Positions 34,068-42,682 of a stretch of DNA of 64,000 bases are shown piece after piece. Under the pieces are notes generated by a model, which saw only the letters and a program-made list of their open reading frames with translations, was not told the origin of the DNA and searched no databases. Position 1 is the first letter of the stretch. Each line of letters starts with the position of its first letter. Source of the DNA: Suilimivivens sp009774465 (GTDB taxonomy: Bacteria > Bacillota > Clostridia > Lachnospirales > Lachnospiraceae); NCBI GenBank assembly GCA_947382645.1, contig CANDAE010000016.1:1-64000 (forward strand), given 5' to 3'. Position numbers and translations under genes: made by a program.

Positions 34068-34814
34068 TAATAATCCTACCGGACAATGATCTGATCCAAA
34101 AATATCTTTGTAGATAACAGCATCTTTTAAAGAATTATTTAACTTTTCAGATGTAAGAAAATAATCAATACGCCACCCTGCATTTTTTTCTCTGGCCTTA
34201 AACCGGTATGACCACCAGGAATAAGCGCCTTCTAAGTCAGGATAAAAATACCGGAAGGTATCTGTAAACCCTGCCTCTAAAAGAAGGGAGAATTTGTTTC
34301 TTTCTTCGTCCGTGAACCCTGCATTTTTACGGTTTGTTTTAGGATTTTTCAAGTCAATTTCCCTGTGTGCAACATTCATATCTCCGCAAACAATTACCGG
34401 TTTCTTTTCTTCTAATTTTTTCAGATAAGCTAAAAAGTCATCTTCCCATTCCATCCGGTAAGAAAGTCTCTTTAATTCTTCCTGTGAATTAGGAGTATAA
34501 ACAGTGACTAAATAAAAATTCTGGAATTCCAAAGTGATAACTCGTCCTTCGTGATCGTGTTTTTCTATTCCCAATCCATAAAAAACAGACAAAGGTTCTT
34601 CTCTGGTAAAAATGGCTGTTCCTGAATATCCTTTTTTCTCTGCATAATTCCAGTATTGATGATAACCAGGCAATTCCAAAGTTATCTGTCCTTCCTGCAG
34701 TTTGGTTTCCTGCAGGCAGAAAATATCTGCATCCACATCCTTAAAAAAATCAGAAAATCCCTTTTCTACACAGGCACGCAGTCCGTTTACATTCCATGAA
34801 ATAAGCTTTTTCAT
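34056..34814 (-). CDS. xth: exodeoxyribonuclease III (AP endonuclease family)
   Basis: Endonuclease/exonuclease/phosphatase-fold repair enzyme that cleaves at abasic sites and trims 3' blocks. The 252 residues show the ordered family motifs: ISWNVNGLRA, CLQETKLQ (metal-binding Glu), VTVYTPN, VCGDMNVAHREIDL (catalytic Asp/Asn), and the terminal GSDHCPVGL with the active-site Asp-His. The ATG at 34814 lies 8 bases after AAAGGA and gives the standard MKKLISWN start; an upstream in-frame start lacks such a site. It is convergent with the PII-like gene and stands alone on its strand. Confidence 0.95.
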   Translation of the reverse strand: MKKLISWNVNGLRACVEKGFSDFFKDVDADIFCLQETKLQEGQITLELPGYHQYWNYAEKKGYSGTAIFTREEPLSVFYGLGIEKHDHEGRVITLEFQNFYLVTVYTPNSQEELKRLSYRMEWEDDFLAYLKKLEEKKPVIVCGDMNVAHREIDLKNPKTNRKNAGFTDEERNKFSLLLEAGFTDTFRYFYPDLEGAYSWWSYRFKAREKNAGWRIDYFLTSEKLNNSLKDAVIYKDIFGSDHCPVGLLIED

Positions 34815-34895
34815 AAGTCTTGTCCTTTCCAAACAATATCATAGCTTTATTATACTAAATTTTAAGTTTGAAAAACAGACAAAAGGTAAAAAAGA

Positions 34896-35528
34896 TCAGG
34901 AAGAGAGAATTCTCTTTTCAATGATATCTAAAGCACGTTCATTTTCCTCCTGACAATGGGCTACCATTTCATCATTTCCTTTTATTTCAAGAGATGAAAT
35001 ATCAGCGCCAAGCTGAATATAGCAGATATAAGAATCAATAATTTCTATTCGTGATGCAAACACCTTTGCTTTATTTTGAGGCTGCTGCTCATAAATTTTA
35101 AGAAGGGTTTCCCGGTAATCATTTAAATATTTTTCAATGGTATCCATTTCTCCTTCTTTGGATTTTATAAGAATCATCATGTCTATACCTGCTTCTGTTC
35201 TTTGGTATTCAGCCAGAAAATCATCATACATATTTTCAGAAATACCGGTTCTTTCCGCCAGTTCTTCAGAACTAAGCAGCGTATCGGGCCAGTAGTTTTC
35301 TCCTAAAATTTCCACAACAGCATTTTTCAAATCGTCCATAGGACCGATTATTTTATATTTTGTACCTACCTGCAAAGTATTAACAGCATCTTCTTCGCCG
35401 TTTCCTTCATTTATATATGCCTGATTATTTTCCATATGATTTTCAGCGTTGTCTTTTCCGCAGCCGGAAAAAAGCATGGAGAAGCAGAGCAATGTTATTG
35501 TACCAAAAATAAAATAATTTTTTTTCAT
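34896..35528 (-). CDS. DUF4358 lipoprotein
   Basis: A secreted lipoprotein of 210 residues. The signal peptide ends in a lipobox (LFSGC, Cys about residue 23), and an acidic, Asn-rich linker follows. The DUF4358 domain (~75-200) is then visible (ENYWPDTLLSSEELAERTGI, later YCIQ-like ICYIQLGADIS). The protein should sit on the outer face of the membrane. Its function is unknown. It is divergent from an MBOAT acyltransferase and its SGNH partner; I associate DUF4358 proteins with such genes in Lachnospiraceae, so a role in extracellular acyl transfer is possible. GGAGGAA precedes the ATG. Confidence 0.85.
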   Translation of the reverse strand: MKKNYFIFGTITLLCFSMLFSGCGKDNAENHMENNQAYINEGNGEEDAVNTLQVGTKYKIIGPMDDLKNAVVEILGENYWPDTLLSSEELAERTGISENMYDDFLAEYQRTEAGIDMMILIKSKEGEMDTIEKYLNDYRETLLKIYEQQPQNKAKVFASRIEIIDSYICYIQLGADISSLEIKGNDEMVAHCQEENERALDIIEKRILSS

Positions 35529-35640
35529 AGTAATTCCTCCTCATGTTTTATACATGATCTGTATTTACTAAGTATTTCCATGTATTAGACAAAATATGTA
35601 GAGGTATGATAAACTATCGATATGGGATGGGAGAAAAATT

Positions 35641-37137
35641 ATGTTATTTAATTCCTATATATTCATATTTTTATTTTTACCGCTTGTACTTGCAGGCTGG
35701 TATCTTGTGAATAATTTAAAAGCATATAAAATGGCCATGCTTTTTTTGGCTGGTATGTCTCTTTGGTTTTATGGGTACTTTAATGTAAATTATCTTTTGG
35801 TTATAATCGTCAGTATACTTGGAAATTATTTTCTAAGTTATCTGATGAAATTTTCCCGTACCAGACTGACAGACCGGCTTGGTTTGATTTCCGGTATTTT
35901 ATTGAATCTGGGACTGATTTTCTATTTTAAGTATTATGATTTTTTCTTTGAAAATATTAATCTGGCGTTTCATACAAATTTTACATTGAAGAATATCCTG
36001 CTGCCTTTAGGAATCAGTTTCTTTACCTTTCAGCAGATTTCTTTTGTTATTGACAGGTGTACTGGTAAGGCAGAACACTATTCTTTTGTTGATTATTTAG
36101 TTTTTGTAACTTTTTTCCCACAATTGATTGCAGGTCCGATTGTTCTTTACAAGGAAATGATTCCTCAGTTTGAAAATCTGAAAAACCGACGATTCCAGGC
36201 AGATAATTTTGCCAAGGGTATTACCCTTTTTACATTAGGACTTGGAAAAAAAGTATTACTTGCGGATGTACTGGCCATTCCCGTAAATTATGGATTTGAC
36301 CACACAATGTTTTTAGATACACCGTCTGCTGTACTGGTGGTTTTGGCTTATACCTTTGAGATTTATTTTGATTTCAGCGGCTACAGTGACATGGCTTTGG
36401 GACTTGGAAAAATGTTTAACATTGAACTGCCGGTCAATTTTAATTCGCCTTATAAGGCATGTTCAGTAAAGGAATTGTGGCAGAGATGGCATATGACTTT
36501 ATCCCGCTTTTTTATACAGTATGTTTATATACCTTTAGGAGGCAGCAGGGGGAGTAAAACAAGAACAATTTTAAATATTTTTATTGTTTTCTTTTTAAGC
36601 GGTCTGTGGCATGGAGCCAACTGGACATTTATTGTATGGGGTGTTATGCAGGGGATTTTAGTGATTTGGGACAACCTTGGTATTATGGGAGTAAAGGAAA
36701 AAAATAAGGAATTATCCCCACGAATTACAATTCCCAAGTGGCTGGGCTGGATATTTACCTTTGGATTTTTTAATCTTTCCTTATGTTTTTTCCGGAGTGA
36801 GAACATGACAAACGCTTTCCAAATGATTAAAAATATTTTTGCATTTAAAAATACCGGATATATTTATAAACTTACAGCAGTACTGGATATTCCTGAATTT
36901 TATCTGATTAAGCAGGTGATCAATCTTTCTGCGCCGGATTTACTTAGGTATGGATATTTAATATTGTTTGTTTTCCTGTTAGCAGTCAGTGCCTTTATTC
37001 TTACCAGAAAAAATGCAGTTCAGATTACGAAGGAACATCCTTTGGATTCTAAACTTTGTTTTTTTATCACTATTATTTTTGTATGGTCTGTCATATCTTT
37101 TTCACAGGTCAGCACTTTTATTTACTTTAATTTTTAA
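35641..37137 (+). CDS. MBOAT family membrane O-acyltransferase (AlgI/DltB-like)
   Basis: A multi-pass membrane protein of 498 residues. The MBOAT core is visible as LPLGISFFTFQQISFVIDR, FFPQLIAGPIVLYKEMIPQF, the FDFSGYSDMALGLGKMFNIE segment, the RWHMTLSRFFIQYVYIPLGG motif and the catalytic-His helix FLSGLWHGANWTFIVWG. These enzymes pass an acyl group, usually acetyl, across the membrane towards a cell-wall or exported polysaccharide. GGGAG precedes the ATG. The gene 13 bp downstream encodes an extracytoplasmic SGNH-like protein, the usual AlgI-AlgX/AlgJ or DltB-DltD style pairing. The glycan acceptor is not identifiable, and no dltA/dltC genes are near. Confidence 0.93.
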   Translation: MLFNSYIFIFLFLPLVLAGWYLVNNLKAYKMAMLFLAGMSLWFYGYFNVNYLLVIIVSILGNYFLSYLMKFSRTRLTDRLGLISGILLNLGLIFYFKYYDFFFENINLAFHTNFTLKNILLPLGISFFTFQQISFVIDRCTGKAEHYSFVDYLVFVTFFPQLIAGPIVLYKEMIPQFENLKNRRFQADNFAKGITLFTLGLGKKVLLADVLAIPVNYGFDHTMFLDTPSAVLVVLAYTFEIYFDFSGYSDMALGLGKMFNIELPVNFNSPYKACSVKELWQRWHMTLSRFFIQYVYIPLGGSRGSKTRTILNIFIVFFLSGLWHGANWTFIVWGVMQGILVIWDNLGIMGVKEKNKELSPRITIPKWLGWIFTFGFFNLSLCFFRSENMTNAFQMIKNIFAFKNTGYIYKLTAVLDIPEFYLIKQVINLSAPDLLRYGYLILFVFLLAVSAFILTRKNAVQITKEHPLDSKLCFFITIIFVWSVISFSQVSTFIYFNF

Positions 37138-37150
37138 ATGGAGAATTATT

Positions 37151-38230
37151 ATGTCAAAAAGATATATAAAGCATTTTGGTATATGGAGTGGTATTCTGCT
37201 GCTTTTATGTATTCTGGCAGTAGTGGTGTTTGATCCCTTTTTTCAGTATCACAAACCACTTCCCGGGCTTAAGGCAGTATTAACGGACAAGGAATATCAA
37301 TGTACTGGTTCTCTTAAAACTTTTGATTATGACAGCGTGATTGCAGGATCTTCCGTAGCAGAAAATTATTACAATGACTGGTTTAATAAAGGATTTGACT
37401 GTACTGTAATCAAGGCGATAAGATCATACGGGGCTACAGCGGATTTATGTTTTCTTTTGGATTTGGCTTTTGAACATCAGGATATTAAATATGTTTTTTA
37501 TAATCTGGATCCTTCTGCGCTTACAGCAGATGCTCAGACTACCTATGAACTTACAGGATGTCCTATGTATTTGTATGATGATAATTATATAAATGATATT
37601 GAATACTGGTTGAACAAAGGAGTTTTAATGGAAAAAATTCCTTATTTGATTGCCAATTCCGTGATAGACGGGGCATATGATGAAAATGATTCTTATAACT
37701 GGGCTCAGTGGAAGCAGTTTAATTCGGATATGGCGCTGGGACTTTATATACGCAAGCCTTCTGTTTCAGAAATGAAACCGGAAAAATATTATGAAGATAT
37801 CTTAAATCAGAATCTGAAACTGTTAACTGACCGGATTGAGGCACACCCTGACACTATATTTTATATATTTATTCCCCCTTACTCTATGCTCTGGTGGGAT
37901 AATATATACAGAGAGGGAGATACAGAGAGCTATCTTTATAATATGGAATATGCAATGAAAACTCTGCTTTCCTTTGAAAATGTGAAATTTTACTATTTTC
38001 AAAATGACAGGGAGGTCATTACCAATCTGGAAAATTACATGGATATTCTGCACTTTTCTCCGGAGATCAATCATTATATCTGTGACAGCATGATAAATGA
38101 CAGGCACAGAATAAACCTTGATAATTACAGGGAAAACATTAATGAAATGAGAGATCTTTCTTATGAGATCGTAAACGAACTAATAAAACCCTATGAGGAT
38201 CAAATCAAAGTAGATTTATATGATGATTGA
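37151..38230 (+). CDS. membrane-anchored SGNH-like protein, partner of the MBOAT
   Basis: A 359-residue protein with an N-terminal membrane anchor (~8-30) and the rest outside the cell. An SGNH-hydrolase-like fold is suggested by an early serine block (DYDSVIAGSSVAENYYNDWF), a central strand YVFYNLDPSAL and a late D...H pair (NYMDILHFSPEINHY). Such proteins (AlgX, AlgJ, DltD) complete the acyl transfer started by the MBOAT protein. The ATG at 37151 follows GGAG and lies 13 bp after the MBOAT stop, so a long in-frame extension into that gene is not real. It ends directly against a convergent small gene. Confidence 0.85.
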   Translation: MSKRYIKHFGIWSGILLLLCILAVVVFDPFFQYHKPLPGLKAVLTDKEYQCTGSLKTFDYDSVIAGSSVAENYYNDWFNKGFDCTVIKAIRSYGATADLCFLLDLAFEHQDIKYVFYNLDPSALTADAQTTYELTGCPMYLYDDNYINDIEYWLNKGVLMEKIPYLIANSVIDGAYDENDSYNWAQWKQFNSDMALGLYIRKPSVSEMKPEKYYEDILNQNLKLLTDRIEAHPDTIFYIFIPPYSMLWWDNIYREGDTESYLYNMEYAMKTLLSFENVKFYYFQNDREVITNLENYMDILHFSPEINHYICDSMINDRHRINLDNYRENINEMRDLSYEIVNELIKPYEDQIKVDLYDD

Positions 38231-38506
38231 TCACACAATTTGAAAGGTTTTTAAAATAGCCCATATATACGGAGCGCCGAAAACACATAAAGATTTAGGA
38301 CCGGTAATATGCTCCGGATCATTTTTTATTTTTTCAAGGGCCTGGGAAAAAGTAGCTTTTGTAATTGATTTAGAGCGTCTGTCCACAAAAATTTCTCCTC
38401 CCTTAACATAATAAGTAAAGGGAAGACGTTTCATGGTATAGAAAGTTTCATTTTGGTGCTTTATCAATAATTCCCATAAAAAGTCAATTGTAATTTTTTC
38501 ATCCAT
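38231..38506 (-). CDS. small conserved-looking protein of unknown function
   Basis: A 91-residue, moderately basic soluble protein. Features are an aromatic N-terminal helix (TIDFLWELLIKHQNE), a strand-turn-strand with FTYYVKGGEIFVDRRSKSIT, and a C-terminal block GPKSLCVFGAPYIWAILKTF. The composition and good reading frame suggest a real gene; the GGEIFVDRR.KSIT stretch looks conserved, but I do not recognise the family. Its stop codon abuts the stop of the SGNH gene (TGATCA at the junction). The ribosome-binding site is weak (AAGGAATATT region). It is divergent from the LacI-type gene. Confidence 0.6.
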   Translation of the reverse strand: MDEKITIDFLWELLIKHQNETFYTMKRLPFTYYVKGGEIFVDRRSKSITKATFSQALEKIKNDPEHITGPKSLCVFGAPYIWAILKTFQIV

Positions 38507-38607
38507 AATTTTAATATTCCTTAAATTTGTTTTGATTACTTCATATCTTTTATGTTAACATTAAATTATAAATCCGTAAACAAATCATGCAAAGATGGAG
38601 AAAAAAA

Positions 38608-39651
38608 GTGACTTCACGAAAAGTAACGATTAAAGATGTAGCAAGAGAAGCAGGCGTTTCAATTTCAACAGTATCTAATGCTCTTAATGGTGTGGATGTA
38701 CTTCACCCATTTACCAAACAGCATATTCTGGAGGTAGCGGAAAGGCTGCATTACGTCCCAAATTTAAATGGGAAAAATTTAAAGTCACAGGCAACGAAAG
38801 TGATCGGCCTTTTTATAACATGTCTGACAGGATCTTATCATGGTATGCTGGCTGATTCTATTTATAAAAGCTGTCAGTCTTATGGCTATGAGCTTAATAT
38901 ATTTATCAGTGATAAGGTTGATAATGCAATGATCAATCTTTTAGGCCACCGGGTAGATGGCGCTATTATTATGAATAAATTTATAAAGGACAGGGAAGTT
39001 AAGCTTTTATCAGAAAATGATATACCTGTTGTTTTTATTGACAGAAAACAAAAGGGAAAGTATTTATCCAGTGTGGTTTTTGATCCGTATTATGAAGGTG
39101 AGCTTGCCGGAAAGTATTTGCTTAAATTGGGGCACACCACTTTTGCTTATATATATGGTTCCGGAAACAGTTTTGATAATATAGAAAGGCTGAAAGGATT
39201 TCAGGATGTGCTGGGGCAGTCAGGAATTAAACTTGCAGATGATTATATCCTGCAGGGTAAATTTGAAAAAAATACTGCTTATCATTCCGTGTCAGAATTT
39301 GTTGAATCAGGAAAACCTCTGCCTGAAGCCATTTTTGCAAGTAATGATTTAAGTGCTATCGGTACTGTAGAAGCTCTTTTGGATAAAGGAATTAAAGTTC
39401 CTGAACAGGTTAGTGTAATTGGCTGTGACGATATAGAAATTTCACAACTGGTAAGACCATCTGTCACAACTATAAGAACTTCCTTTGATGAGCAGGGTTC
39501 CATGTCAGTTGACTATTTAATGAGACTGATAAAAAAAGAAGAATCAGGTAAAATTGAAGTACTTAAGGGCAGAATTATTGAACGTGAATCCACCTGCATG
39601 AGAGATGGAAAAATACCTATGCATGAGAAGCATCTTCAATTAAACGCATAA
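38608..39651 (+). CDS. LacI-family transcriptional regulator
   Basis: A 347-residue repressor-type protein. The N-terminal LacI helix-turn-helix is VTIKDVAREAGVSISTVSNA, with the hinge-helix region around ALNGVDVLHPF. A type I periplasmic-binding-protein-like sensor domain follows (TKVIGLFITCLTGSYHGML, IDRKQKGKYLSSVVFDPYYE, AIFASNDLSAIGTVEALLDK and VIGCDDIEISQLVRPSVTTI). It should bind a sugar or related ligand and an operator. The GTG at 38608 lies 7 bases after GGAG. No sugar transporter or glycosidase is adjacent, so targets are unknown. A short palindrome ATGTTAACAT (38552-38561) lies upstream and could be part of an operator. Its 3' end overlaps murG by 35 bp on the other strand. Confidence 0.92.
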   Translation: MTSRKVTIKDVAREAGVSISTVSNALNGVDVLHPFTKQHILEVAERLHYVPNLNGKNLKSQATKVIGLFITCLTGSYHGMLADSIYKSCQSYGYELNIFISDKVDNAMINLLGHRVDGAIIMNKFIKDREVKLLSENDIPVVFIDRKQKGKYLSSVVFDPYYEGELAGKYLLKLGHTTFAYIYGSGNSFDNIERLKGFQDVLGQSGIKLADDYILQGKFEKNTAYHSVSEFVESGKPLPEAIFASNDLSAIGTVEALLDKGIKVPEQVSVIGCDDIEISQLVRPSVTTIRTSFDEQGSMSVDYLMRLIKKEESGKIEVLKGRIIERESTCMRDGKIPMHEKHLQLNA

Positions 39652-40705
39652 TAGTTTTAATGGAACTCAGCTGATTGCTTTTTCCCATAGCGTCAATGTA
39701 AGTCTGCCTTGTAAAATACAATTCCGTAACTTTTTCCACAAGAAGGTCAGCGGAAAGATAATCGTCATCAATTACCATAGAAAATCCCTGTGATTCAAAG
39801 GATTTTGCATTTAAAATCTGGTCTCCCCGGCTGCTGTTTGCAGATAATGGAATTAACAGATTAGGTTTTTTCAGTGCCAGCAATTCACAGATGGAATTAG
39901 CGCCTGCACGGGAAATCACGATGTCCGCCATAGCAAACAGATCTTTTAATTCACTTTTTACATATTCAAACTGTATATATCCTTCCATATGAAGAAGCAT
40001 ATTGTCAATTTTATCTTTTCCACAGATATGAACAATCTGAAAATCATTTAACAGCTTTGGAAGCGCTTCACGTACAACCTTATTTACAGATGCAGCGCCT
40101 AAACTTCCTCCAATTACCATAATCACAGGTTTATTGGCAGTAAAATTACATAAGTCAAGAGCTGAAAGCTTATCACCCTTTGTCAATTCATCTCTGATTG
40201 GAGAACCTGTAAGGACTGCTTTTTCTTTTGGAAGCATGGATAATGTTTCAGGAAAATTGCAGCAGACTCGTTTTGCAACAGGAATGCAGAGCTTATTTGC
40301 AAGCCCCGGAGTCATATCGGATTCATGGATAATGCAGGGAATATGCAAAGATGCGGCCGCCCTTACGACAGGTACGCTTACAAATCCCCCTTTGGAAAAA
40401 ATCACATCCGGCTTTATTTTTTTCAGGTATTTCCGGGCCTGAGCCAATCCTTTGATTACACGGAAAGGATCTGTCAGGTTTTTAAGATCCAGATATCTTC
40501 TGAATTTACCGGTAGCAATTCCATAATAGGGAATATCAAAGTCAGTAATCAGTTTCTTTTCAATTCCATCATAAGATCCAATGTAAGAAACTTCATATCC
40601 GGCTTCTTTTAAATACGGCAAAAGAGCAATATTAGGTGTAACGTGACCTGCTGTTCCGCCTCCTGTAAGGACTATTTTTTTATTTAAGACAGAATTACTA
40701 CTCAT
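39617..40705 (-). CDS. murG: UDP-N-acetylglucosamine--undecaprenyl-PP-MurNAc-pentapeptide transferase
   Basis: Peripheral membrane glycosyltransferase that turns lipid I into lipid II for peptidoglycan synthesis. The 362-residue GT-B protein shows the N-terminal loop TGGGTAGHVTPNIAL, FSKGGFVSVPVVRAA, HESDMTPGLANKL, the C-domain loop MVIGGSLGAASVNKVV and the sugar-nucleotide motif SRAGANSICELLALKKPNLL. It is not in a division-and-cell-wall cluster here. The TSCPD gene is upstream by 17 bp and may be cotranscribed. The 3' end overlaps the convergent LacI-type gene. Confidence 0.96.
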   Translation of the reverse strand: MSSNSVLNKKIVLTGGGTAGHVTPNIALLPYLKEAGYEVSYIGSYDGIEKKLITDFDIPYYGIATGKFRRYLDLKNLTDPFRVIKGLAQARKYLKKIKPDVIFSKGGFVSVPVVRAAASLHIPCIIHESDMTPGLANKLCIPVAKRVCCNFPETLSMLPKEKAVLTGSPIRDELTKGDKLSALDLCNFTANKPVIMVIGGSLGAASVNKVVREALPKLLNDFQIVHICGKDKIDNMLLHMEGYIQFEYVKSELKDLFAMADIVISRAGANSICELLALKKPNLLIPLSANSSRGDQILNAKSFESQGFSMVIDDDYLSADLLVEKVTELYFTRQTYIDAMGKSNQLSSIKTIMRLIEDASHA

Positions 40706-40722
40706 AAATAAAGCCTCCGGTT

Positions 40723-40971
40723 TTAATTGTTTTCACTTTTCAGCATTTCAAGAGCATGGGCAAGCTGGTCAGGGCATGAGGTAGTCTTGAAACCGCATCG
40801 GATTCCTTTTAATTTCATAATGGCCTCATCCACGGACATGCCTGTTACCAGATTTGCAATGCCCTTTAAGTTTCCATTACATCCTCCAAAAAATTCTACA
40901 AATTTAACTTTGCCATTTTCCACTTCAACATCAATAGAAGTTGAACAGGTACCTTTTGTTTGATATTTCAT
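40723..40971 (-). CDS. TSCPD domain protein (TIGR03905 type)
   Basis: A small protein of 82 residues. The family pattern is visible: FFGGCNGNLKGIANLVTGM, then LKGIRCGFKTTSCPDQLAHA, with three cysteines that could bind metal. The TSCPD domain also occurs at the end of B12-dependent ribonucleotide reductases; the stand-alone form is common in Clostridia, and its function is unknown. AAAGGATGAG precedes the ATG. It lies directly upstream of murG on the same strand. Confidence 0.85.
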   Translation of the reverse strand: MKYQTKGTCSTSIDVEVENGKVKFVEFFGGCNGNLKGIANLVTGMSVDEAIMKLKGIRCGFKTTSCPDQLAHALEMLKSENN

Positions 40972-41130
40972 AATTTCTCATCCTTTCTTTAATGGATAAG
41001 TATAGCAGAAAATTGAGATTTTTTCCAGCATGAAAAGATATTTTGACGAAATTTGGCGAGGAATTACAAGCCCTGCCTTATTGAGAGAAAAAACCTCTTC
41101 CTCTATAATATAGTAAGGAAAGGAGGAAAT

Positions 41131-41835
41131 ATGTTTACAATTATTTATGAACACAAAATACTTACAGGTTTGATTTCTTTTTTTCTGCTGTCCAGTATGA
41201 TATGTCAGATTATTTCCGGTATCATATATCAAAAAATGATTTCAGAATCGGATAATATGTCTGCAACAGAAAACAGGTTTTTAAAACAGTGTAAACAAAA
41301 ATATGCTAATTATTACAAGTTAAATGGTAAAATGGTTAATACGGGAGTATTTGTGGACAAGTTTCTTCAAAAAATACGTATTGCAGGAATCCGTCTTAAC
41401 CGGTTAAATTACATAGCAGGTCAGATGATGATGTTGTCTGTGCTCACTACAGGGGTTTCCATCTGCCTTTCTCTGGCAGCAGGAAGCACTTTATTCCAGA
41501 TCATACCCTATTATTTAATCAGTATACTGGGACTGTATTTATACTTTTCCGTGTCGGGAATTGTGGATGTGTCAGAAAAAAGAAAAGCGCTTAAGATAAA
41601 TCTGGTAGACTATCTGGAAAATCATTATGCGCCAAGACTGGAAACGGAAAGAGAAAATGCTTTGGAGGAAGGAATAAAAAAGCGGGAAAAGTACGCAAAA
41701 GAATTGTTATTTGAAAAAGAACCGGAAGCAGAAAAGGCAGCAATGCCGGAAGAAAAACCAAAGGCTGTAGTAGAACGGATTCCCAATAAGCATCAGGATG
41801 AACTGGAAAATCTTCTGGAAGAATTTTTTGCTTAA
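41131..41835 (+). CDS. membrane protein of unknown function with charged C-terminal tail
   Basis: A 234-residue protein. One N-terminal helix (~10-33) and a pair of hydrophobic helices (~95-150, around MMMLSVLTTGVSICLSLAAG and YYLISILGLYLYFSVSG) flank a basic loop. Residues ~160-234 are highly charged with many K/E, probably coiled coil, ending in ELENLLEEFFA. AAAGGAGG lies 4 bases before the ATG. I do not recognise a family. The topology (membrane hairpin and long helical tail) would suit a scaffold or regulator. A DUF1624 protein gene follows 79 bp downstream on the same strand. Confidence 0.7.
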   Translation: MFTIIYEHKILTGLISFFLLSSMICQIISGIIYQKMISESDNMSATENRFLKQCKQKYANYYKLNGKMVNTGVFVDKFLQKIRIAGIRLNRLNYIAGQMMMLSVLTTGVSICLSLAAGSTLFQIIPYYLISILGLYLYFSVSGIVDVSEKRKALKINLVDYLENHYAPRLETERENALEEGIKKREKYAKELLFEKEPEAEKAAMPEEKPKAVVERIPNKHQDELENLLEEFFA

Positions 41836-41914
41836 ATAATTGGAAAGAAAGCATTCTTTATGATAAAGTTGATAAAGAAATACTTTAAGATAAATCCGGA
41901 GGTAAGATTCTTTT

Positions 41915-42682
41915 ATGGAAATGGAAGAAAAAAGTGGAAAAAAACGATATGAGCTTTTAGACAGTATCAGAGGACTGGTACTGATCAGTATGATTTTATA
42001 TCATGCCTGCTGGGATCTGGTTTATTTATTTGGGCAAAACTTTAGCTGGTATCAGGGAACCGGTGCTTACCTCTGGCAGCAGAGTATATGCCAAACATTT
42101 ATTTTATTGTCCGGATTTTGCTGGTCTTTAGGAAAAAAACCAGCAAAACGCGGACTTATTGTTTTTTTGGGGGGAGCAGTTATTTCTGTAATTACCATAT
42201 TATTTCTTTCCCGGGACAGGGTGGTGTTTGGCGTTCTTACATTGATTGGAAGCTGTATGCTGCTTATGATTCCGCTTCAAAAGGTTTTAAAAAAGATACC
42301 TTCTGCCACAGGTCTGGCAGTTTCCATATTGCTTTTTGTCATGACAAAGAAAATAAATTATGGTTACCTGGGGTTGAAAGATTTGTTTGAATTTCATTTA
42401 CCGGCCGGTTTATACAAAGGACCGGTTATGACATTTTTAGGGTTTCCATCTCCGGATTTTTATTCAACAGATTATTTTTCCTTATTTCCCTGGCTTTTCT
42501 TATTTTTATCCGGATATTTTCTTTATGGAATGTTAAGTAAGGCTGGCAGCGGAAAATTTTTAGACAAGTACTTTGTCAGGGGAATCAGCCCTCTTTCTTT
42601 TTTGGGAAAGCATTCTCTTCTTATCTACATGCTGCATCAGCCTGTGATTTACGGCATATTGTCATTAGCATACAAAGCCTGA
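41915..42682 (+). CDS. DUF1624 membrane acyltransferase-like protein
   Basis: A 255-residue protein with about seven membrane helices. The N-terminal RYELLDSIRGLVLISMILYH and the following ACWDL mark the DUF1624 / heparan-alpha-glucosaminide N-acetyltransferase-like catalytic region, where the His in the first helix is thought to act. Related acyltransferases move acetyl groups to glycans across membranes. The late FFSLFPWLFLFLSGYFLYG and GKHSLLIYMLHQPVIYG helices support the assignment. The start is uncertain because GGAGG is 12 bases from the chosen ATG. Its end overlaps the convergent MFS gene by 34 bp. Confidence 0.8.
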   Translation: MEMEEKSGKKRYELLDSIRGLVLISMILYHACWDLVYLFGQNFSWYQGTGAYLWQQSICQTFILLSGFCWSLGKKPAKRGLIVFLGGAVISVITILFLSRDRVVFGVLTLIGSCMLLMIPLQKVLKKIPSATGLAVSILLFVMTKKINYGYLGLKDLFEFHLPAGLYKGPVMTFLGFPSPDFYSTDYFSLFPWLFLFLSGYFLYGMLSKAGSGKFLDKYFVRGISPLSFLGKHSLLIYMLHQPVIYGILSLAYKA

